From: an uncultured Clostridia bacterium
Lineage (GTDB): Bacteria; Bacillota; Clostridia; Oscillospirales; Acutalibacteraceae
NCBI GenBank assembly: GCA_937875885.1
Contig: CALEIO010000054.1
Location: forward strand, 1-11,335
Length of the DNA stretch: 11,335 bases
Direction: 5' to 3'
Every line of letters begins with the position of its first letter. The stretch's first letter is position 1. A model generated the notes under the pieces. The model did no database searches, was not told the origin of the DNA, and worked only from the letters and a program-made list of their open reading frames with translations. Shown here one piece after another: positions 7,004-11,335 of the stretch. The translations under genes and the position numbers were made by a program.

Positions 7004-8203
7004 ATGAAAGTTTTATTTATTAATAAGTTTCTTCATCCTAACGGAGGTTCAGAAACATATATTTTTCAGCTTGGTGATTACCTCAGATCCCAGGGACACG
7101 ATGTAGAATATTTTGGTATGGAGCATCCTGACCGTGTTGTAGGAAACAGCGTTGATGCCTATACATCCAATATGGATTTTCACAATGGATCAAAGCTTGC
7201 AAAGCTTTTTTATCCCGTAAAGACTATATATTCTACAGAGGCAAGAAAAAAACTCAGACAGGTGCTCGATAGTTTTCAGCCAGATGTGTGTCATCTCAAC
7301 AATTTCAACTACCAGCTTACACCCAGTGTTATTCTGGAAATAGACAGATGGAGAAAGAAAAACTCCAGAAAATGTAAGCTTGTGTTTACTGCTCATGATT
7401 ATCAGTTGGTTTGTCCCAACCATATGTGTCACAATCCCAACACTCATGAAAATTGCGAAAAGTGCTTGTCCGGAAAATTCCTTAATTGTACCAAAGGCAA
7501 GTGTATTCACGGCTCAACTGCAAAATCCTTTATCGGTACCTGCGAAGCCACCTTCTGGAAGCTGAACGGAGTATATAAGAAAATCGATAAAATCATTTGT
7601 TGTTCAGAGTTTCTTAAGACAAAGATGGATGCAAATCCGCTTTTTGCAAAGAAAACTATAGCAATCCATAACTTTATTCAGGAAATTGAGAATAAAGAAT
7701 ACACAAAGAAAGATTACGTCCTGTATTTCGGACGTTTTTCCCAGGAAAAGGGTATCAAAACTCTTATTGATGTTTGCAAGTCATTGCCTGAAATCAAGTT
7801 TATTTTTGCAGGTTCAGGCCCTTTGGAAGATGAACTTTCAAACATCCCCAATATAGAAAACATCGGCTTCCAGAGTGGTGAAGCCTTAAGAAAATATATA
7901 GCTGAAGCTCGTTTTACCATATATCCTTCAGAGTGGTACGAAAACTGTCCCTTCTCTGTTATGGAAAGCCAGCTTTACGGTACACCTGTATTGGGTGCTG
8001 ATATTGGCGGAATTCCCGAGCTTATCACAAAAGACAAAACAGGAGATTTCTTCAAGTCCGGAGATGCTGATGAGCTTCGCAGCAAAATCAAGTCTTTATA
8101 TTATGATGAAGAGTTGCTTCGCACCTGCACAGAAGGTTGCAAATCACTTTCATTTGAAACTATAGAAACTTATTGCAACAAGATTATGGAATTTTACGCC
8201 TGA
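7004..8203 (+). CDS. GT4-family glycosyltransferase with cysteine-rich insert
   Basis: A 399-residue GT-B enzyme. N-terminal domain: F-I-N-K-F-L-H-P-N-G-G-S-E-T-Y (5-19). C-terminal domain: V-L-Y-F-G-R-F-S-Q-E-K-G (239-250), F-I-F-A-G-S-G-P-L, and E313-N-C-P-F-S-V-M-E321 as the E-x7-E motif, followed by G-T-P-V-L-G-A-D-I-G-G-I-P-E-L. After T-A-H131-D-Y there is an insert of about 35 residues with cysteines at 137, 142, 151, 154, 162 and 167 (C151-x2-C154), plus H131, H140, H143, H148 and H169. This could bind zinc. A similar H-D-Y-x-x-x-C-P start of a Cys-rich loop is known in a subset of GT4 enzymes from polysaccharide loci. Sugar specificity is unknown. GGGGGA lies upstream of the ATG, and 33 bases separate it from the previous gene. 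Confidence 0.9.
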   Translation: MKVLFINKFLHPNGGSETYIFQLGDYLRSQGHDVEYFGMEHPDRVVGNSVDAYTSNMDFHNGSKLAKLFYPVKTIYSTEARKKLRQVLDSFQPDVCHLNNFNYQLTPSVILEIDRWRKKNSRKCKLVFTAHDYQLVCPNHMCHNPNTHENCEKCLSGKFLNCTKGKCIHGSTAKSFIGTCEATFWKLNGVYKKIDKIICCSEFLKTKMDANPLFAKKTIAIHNFIQEIENKEYTKKDYVLYFGRFSQEKGIKTLIDVCKSLPEIKFIFAGSGPLEDELSNIPNIENIGFQSGEALRKYIAEARFTIYPSEWYENCPFSVMESQLYGTPVLGADIGGIPELITKDKTGDFFKSGDADELRSKIKSLYYDEELLRTCTEGCKSLSFETIETYCNKIMEFYA

Positions 8204-8250
8204 TAAAATAAGTAAAATAATAAATATATATGTATGGAAAGAGGATAAAA

Positions 8251-9330
8251 ATGGCTAAAAAACTCAACGGTACAGTTATAGTTACATACAGATGTAACGC
8301 TAAATGTACAATGTGTAACAGATATAAAGTGCCCTCAAAACCCGAAGAGGAAATTTCAATTGAAACAATCAAGAAACTGCCCGAGATGTATTTTACTAAC
8401 ATTACAGGTGGTGAGCCTTTTATCCGCGAGGATCTTAAAGACATAGTTAGAGAGCTTTACAAGAAAAGTGAGCGTATTGTAATTTCTACAAATGGCTTCT
8501 TTACTGACAGAATCGTTGATCTGTGCAAGGAATTTCCCCAGATTGGAATCAGAATTTCCATCGAGGGTCTGGAGCAGACAAACAACGACATCAGAGGTCT
8601 TGAAGATGGATATCGCAAGGGCTACACAACTCTGAAAACTCTTGTGGAAATGGGTATGAAAGATGTTGGTTTCGGTATGACAGTACAGGACAAGAATGCT
8701 CCTGACCTGTGTGCTCTCTACGATATTTCTGACGAAATGAATATGGAGTTTGCCACTGCATCTCTCCACAACAGTTTCTATTTTGTAGAGTCCAACAACA
8801 TTATCCACGACAGAATGATGGTTGCACAGAATTTTGAGAATCTTATCAATAAGCTTCTTCAGTCAAACAGCCCCAAAAAGTGGTTCAGAGCTTATTTTAA
8901 CCACGGCCTTATCAACTACATCTTCTCTCAGAAGAGACTGCTTCCCTGTGATATGAGCTTCGATACCTTCTTTATCGACCCTTACGGTGATGTAATGCCC
9001 TGTAACGGTACAAAGGAAAAAGAGGTAATGGGTAACCTTAACAACCAGACCTGGGATGAGCTCTGGAACAGCGAAGAAGCAGAAAATGTACGTAAAAAAG
9101 TTCGTTGTTGTGACAGAAACTGCTGGATGATCGGCTCTGTTTCACCTGCAATGCACAAGTATATCCACAAACCTCTTCTGTGGGTGCTCAAGCATAAATT
9201 CCTTTTCTTCTTCAAGAAAAAGAAGTACAGTATGTTCGAAAATAAGATTGTGCGCGATTTCCGCGATGGCAAGGTATCCAAGGAAGAGTTGGACAGATGC
9301 TCAACCTGCGAGAATTGTGCAGCAAAATAA
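8251..9330 (+). CDS. Radical SAM protein with SPASM-like C-terminal cysteines
   Basis: A 359-residue radical SAM enzyme, substrate unknown. The core cluster motif is Y-R-C15-N-A-K-C19-T-M-C22 (Cx3Cx2C), followed by I-T-G53-G-E-P56 for SAM binding, S79-T-N-G82 and R101-I-S-I-E-G. The C-terminal half has C233, then G246-x4-C251 in F-I-D-P-Y-G-D-V-M-P-C-N-G (the C-x9-15-G-x4-C signature of SPASM/Twitch domains), M-G-N-L, and C286-C287-x3-C291-W. At the very end comes C350-x2-C353-x2-C356. At least one auxiliary Fe-S cluster is therefore likely. A very basic, aromatic stretch at about 307-328 could bind the membrane surface or nucleotide-linked substrates. ATG 8251 (AGAGGA 5 bases upstream) is preferred to ATG 8230, which has no ribosome site. 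Placed among glycosyltransferases, it may modify a sugar or a carrier-linked intermediate, but peptide modification cannot be excluded. Confidence 0.87.
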   Translation: MAKKLNGTVIVTYRCNAKCTMCNRYKVPSKPEEEISIETIKKLPEMYFTNITGGEPFIREDLKDIVRELYKKSERIVISTNGFFTDRIVDLCKEFPQIGIRISIEGLEQTNNDIRGLEDGYRKGYTTLKTLVEMGMKDVGFGMTVQDKNAPDLCALYDISDEMNMEFATASLHNSFYFVESNNIIHDRMMVAQNFENLINKLLQSNSPKKWFRAYFNHGLINYIFSQKRLLPCDMSFDTFFIDPYGDVMPCNGTKEKEVMGNLNNQTWDELWNSEEAENVRKKVRCCDRNCWMIGSVSPAMHKYIHKPLLWVLKHKFLFFFKKKKYSMFENKIVRDFRDGKVSKEELDRCSTCENCAAK

Positions 9331-9363
9331 GCAGTATATTATATTGTATTGAGAGGGTATAAA

Positions 9364-10077
9364 ATGTTCAAAAATTTTATCCGAAACCTGGTACTGAAAG
9401 AAAAAGCAAATAATGAAAATTTTCTTAAATTCTTAAGAAAAAAAGGTGTTCAGATCGGCGAAAATGTTCGTTTTTATTCACCCTCAACTGCTCTGGTTGA
9501 TGTTTCTTGCCCTTGGCTTATTTCTATCGGTAACGATGTAATAATTGCTCACGGAGTAATCATTATTACTCATGACTTTTCCTATGTTATTCCCAGCAGA
9601 TGCGATGTCAAAAGAGGTAGTCTTGTTGGAGGACAGGCTCCTGTTAAGATTGGCAACAATGTTTTCATCGGTATAAATGCTATGATAACAAAGGGAGTAA
9701 CTGTCGGAGATAATGTTATCATCGGTGCAGGCAGTGTTGTTACCAAGGACTGCGAACCTAACAGCGTATATGCAGGATCACCCGCAAAGAGAATTATGTC
9801 TTTGGAAGATTTCTATAAAAAGCGTGCAGAAAAGAGCTTTGAAGAAGCAAAGGTATTGGCTCTCCATTACAGAGAACGTTTTGGCAAAAAACCTCCTGTA
9901 GAAGTTTTCTATGAGTATTTCCAGCTTTTCTATACATCAGAGCAGGCAAAGGCAATTCCCAAAATGCACTATCAGATGGTAGTAGGTAACCATTACGATG
10001 ATGTTGTAGCTTATATGGATGCTAATCCTCCTATGTTCAACGGCTACGAAGAATTTTTGAACGAGTGTTATAAATAA
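9364..10077 (+). CDS. Left-handed beta-helix (hexapeptide-repeat) O-acyltransferase
   Basis: A 237-residue protein. Residues 30-142 show imperfect hexapeptide repeats ([LIV]-G-x-x-x-x), such as I-G-E-N-V-R, I-G-N-D-V-I, I-G-N-N-V-F, V-G-D-N-V-I and I-G-A-G-S-V. They end in V-Y-A-G-S-P-A-K-R-I, the CatB/maltose-acetyltransferase type ending. The candidate catalytic histidine is H70 in I-I-I-T-H-D-F. Such enzymes form trimers and transfer acetyl or related groups from acyl-CoA, often to sugars. Here acetylation of a repeat-unit sugar is the likely role, by context. Residues 146-237 form a C-terminal extension of about 90 residues rich in helix and aromatics (Y-E-Y-F-Q-L-F-Y) that the fold does not need. 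ATG 9364 follows GAGAGGG (9351-9357) with 6 bases spacing and is preferred to an in-frame TTG at 9349. Confidence 0.88.
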   Translation: MFKNFIRNLVLKEKANNENFLKFLRKKGVQIGENVRFYSPSTALVDVSCPWLISIGNDVIIAHGVIIITHDFSYVIPSRCDVKRGSLVGGQAPVKIGNNVFIGINAMITKGVTVGDNVIIGAGSVVTKDCEPNSVYAGSPAKRIMSLEDFYKKRAEKSFEEAKVLALHYRERFGKKPPVEVFYEYFQLFYTSEQAKAIPKMHYQMVVGNHYDDVVAYMDANPPMFNGYEEFLNECYK

Positions 10078-10080
10078 ATT

Positions 10081-11094
10081 ATGGTTATATTATCTAACTG
10101 TATGACTGAGAAGGTAGATGAGGGGTGTCTTAAAGCGGCAAACAGCCTTATAAAAAGGCTCAAAACCTCTTGTGCCGATTCTCAGCTTATTACATACGAA
10201 CGAGAGTCAGAGTTATCTGATGTTCATATGAATATCAATAAACTTATGATTAATACAAAGCTTTTCTCCCTGATTCGAAAAAAACGTGGTGATTTGCTGT
10301 ATTTTCCTTTTCCTGCAAGGCAGAATTTTACCGCTATACGTATGTTTGTTCTTTCCTTGTTTGCAGGCAAGGGTGTTCGCACAATTCTCACTCTTAACCG
10401 TCCCTATAATTTTATAGGAAAGATTTTTCTTAAGATGAGCAGGGCAGAGATTATAGTTTTCTCTGCGCAAGCAGCAGAAACTTACAGCAGACTTGTGGGC
10501 AAAAAGCGTGTAACCTATCTCAAGACCGGTGTTGACACAAACAAATTTGTCCCTGTGTCCGAAGAGGAGAAGGCGGCTCTCAAAAAAAAGTACGGATTTA
10601 ACTCCGATGTCCCCGTGATTCTTCACGTGGGTCACATCAAAGAGGGCAGAAATGTTGCTCAGATGATGAAGCTTTCTCAGGAATATCAGATTATTCTTGT
10701 AGGCAGTACATTCACAAAAAACGAGCAGGATACAGCTGTGCGCGAACAAATGCAGAGCTGTGAAAATATCAGGATTATCGATGAATATTTGAGTGATATT
10801 CAGGAGATATATCAGCTTTCCAATGTATATTTCTTCCCTGTTGTGAAGACAGGTAATTGCATTGACGTGCCCCTTTCCTGTATGGAGGCCGCTGCGTGCA
10901 ATCTCCCTGTCGTGACTACCGAATATGGAGAAATGAGAGAGTTCAAAGGCAAAGATGGTTTCTTTTTTATAGAAAACTTTGAGCCTGATACTCTGAATTC
11001 TTTGGTTTTGGAAGCAGTTTCTTCAAAAGCTGATACCAGAAGCAGTGTTATGGAATACGATTGGAACAATGCTGTAGAGGCACTTAGCAGATAA
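10081..11094 (+). CDS. GT4-like glycosyltransferase with degenerate E-x7-E motif
   Basis: A 337-residue protein with the outline of a GT-B/GT4 enzyme. The N-terminal domain is short, lacking the usual G-G-x-E loop. F-S-A-Q-A-A-E-T-Y and Y-L-K-T-G-V-D-T-N-K-F are the domain-linking G-V-D-x-x-x-F element. V-I-L-H-V-G-H-I-K-E-G-R starts the donor-binding domain. C-I-D-V-P-L-S-C-M-E-A-A-A-C-N-L-P-V-V-T-T-E-Y-G replaces the canonical E-x7-E: the second Glu is kept, the first is Ile with Asp next to it. A number of GT4 relatives carry an x-D-V-P-L variant here, so it may still be active. The ATG lies 3 bases after the acyltransferase stop and has no clear Shine-Dalgarno; re-initiation or coupling is likely. 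Sugar and linkage unknown. Confidence 0.8.
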   Translation: MVILSNCMTEKVDEGCLKAANSLIKRLKTSCADSQLITYERESELSDVHMNINKLMINTKLFSLIRKKRGDLLYFPFPARQNFTAIRMFVLSLFAGKGVRTILTLNRPYNFIGKIFLKMSRAEIIVFSAQAAETYSRLVGKKRVTYLKTGVDTNKFVPVSEEEKAALKKKYGFNSDVPVILHVGHIKEGRNVAQMMKLSQEYQIILVGSTFTKNEQDTAVREQMQSCENIRIIDEYLSDIQEIYQLSNVYFFPVVKTGNCIDVPLSCMEAAACNLPVVTTEYGEMREFKGKDGFFFIENFEPDTLNSLVLEAVSSKADTRSSVMEYDWNNAVEALSR

Positions 11095-11119
11095 AATTTA
11101 CCGAAAGGACTCTTTGCTT

Positions 11120-11335
11120 ATGAATATTTTGTATATTGCATATTCTTGTTTGCCCGAAAAAGGCAGCGAAGAGAAAATCGGTTGGGCAGTGCCCCTTGAA
11201 AGTGCCAAGCATAACAATGTTTTTGTTATAACTAAAATTGAACATAAAGAAAAAATTGAAAGCTATGTGAAAGAGCATAACATCAACAATATTAAGTTCT
11301 ACTATGTTGATATAAATTCTCTGTATAAGAAAGTA
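11120..11335 (+). CDS. GT4-type glycosyltransferase, N-terminal fragment (runs off window)
   Basis: The first 72 codons of a further gene, open to the window end. The protein starts MNILYIAYSCLPEKGSEEKI and then G-W-A-V-P, the hallmark of a GT4 subgroup whose first loop reads G-S-E-x-x-x-G-W. After this come a helix and a strand (NNVFVITK), as in a Rossmann-type first domain. AAAGGA (11104-11109) is 10 bases before the ATG. By count, this piece is only about 31% G+C, lower than the genes upstream, which is common for glycosyltransferase genes at the variable end of polysaccharide loci. It lies 25 bases after the previous gene on the same strand and belongs to the same operon. Confidence 0.78.
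   Translation, partial: MNILYIAYSCLPEKGSEEKIGWAVPLESAKHNNVFVITKIEHKEKIESYVKEHNINNIKFYYVDINSLYKKV

Noticed and set aside
8356..8808. Minus-strand open frame of 150 codons
   Set aside because: It is antisense to the radical SAM core (GGEP region), with no ribosome site seen and no recognisable motif.
10213..10749. Minus-strand open frame of 178 codons
   Set aside because: It is antisense to the third glycosyltransferase, which has recognisable GT-B motifs. The antisense product has a composition typical of a shadow frame.
1140..11335. Search for CRISPR arrays, tRNA or rRNA genes, insertion sequences and att-like repeats
   Set aside because: No regularly spaced repeats, cloverleaf-like segments, transposase motifs or terminal inverted repeats were noticed by eye. 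The span is filled by tightly packed genes.

Overview
The window looks like part of a chromosome from an anaerobic gut-type member of the Clostridia. The best guess is the Ruminococcus/Oscillospiraceae group. The grounds are a DUF1540 mini-protein, Gram-positive style tyrosine-kinase polysaccharide genes, an LCP ligase, purine-rich Shine-Dalgarno sites of the AAGGAG type, moderately low G+C (about 40% by eye) and a Gram-positive cell-wall sorting tail. The genus call is inference.

Layout. Bases 1-587 on the minus strand carry the 5' end of a RecD2-type helicase gene, preceded by a gene for a small membrane-anchored protein of unknown function. A short cysteine-rich DUF1540 gene (687-872, +) follows and ends at a perfect 12-bp hairpin that probably terminates it. 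After an A+T-rich intergenic stretch with a recognisable promoter (about 1044-1072), everything from 1140 to the window end is on the plus strand with gaps of at most 47 bases and several 4-base overlaps. I see no terminator inside, so this is most likely one long exopolysaccharide/capsule operon that continues past the window.

The operon starts with a regulatory and assembly block: a Wzz/CpsC-type chain-length co-polymerase, a CpsD-type BY-kinase with a tyrosine-rich tail, a CpsB/YwqE-type PHP phosphatase, a secreted protein with an SPVTG sorting-like tail, and an LCP (LytR-CpsA-Psr) enzyme. Then comes the sugar-building block: an initiating phosphoglycosyl transferase, two GT4 glycosyltransferases, a radical SAM protein with SPASM-like cysteines, a left-handed beta-helix acyltransferase, a third GT4-like enzyme, and the start of a fourth glycosyltransferase.

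A plausible working model is as follows. The initiating transferase loads the first sugar phosphate on undecaprenyl phosphate, the GT4 enzymes extend the repeat unit, and the acyltransferase and perhaps the radical SAM enzyme decorate it. The co-polymerase/kinase/phosphatase module tunes chain length, and the LCP protein attaches the product to the cell wall. Flippase (Wzx) and polymerase (Wzy) genes are not in the window and would be expected downstream.

The parts that do not fit a standard polysaccharide locus are the radical SAM enzyme, the SPVTG surface protein placed between phosphatase and ligase, and the small membrane protein beside recD2.
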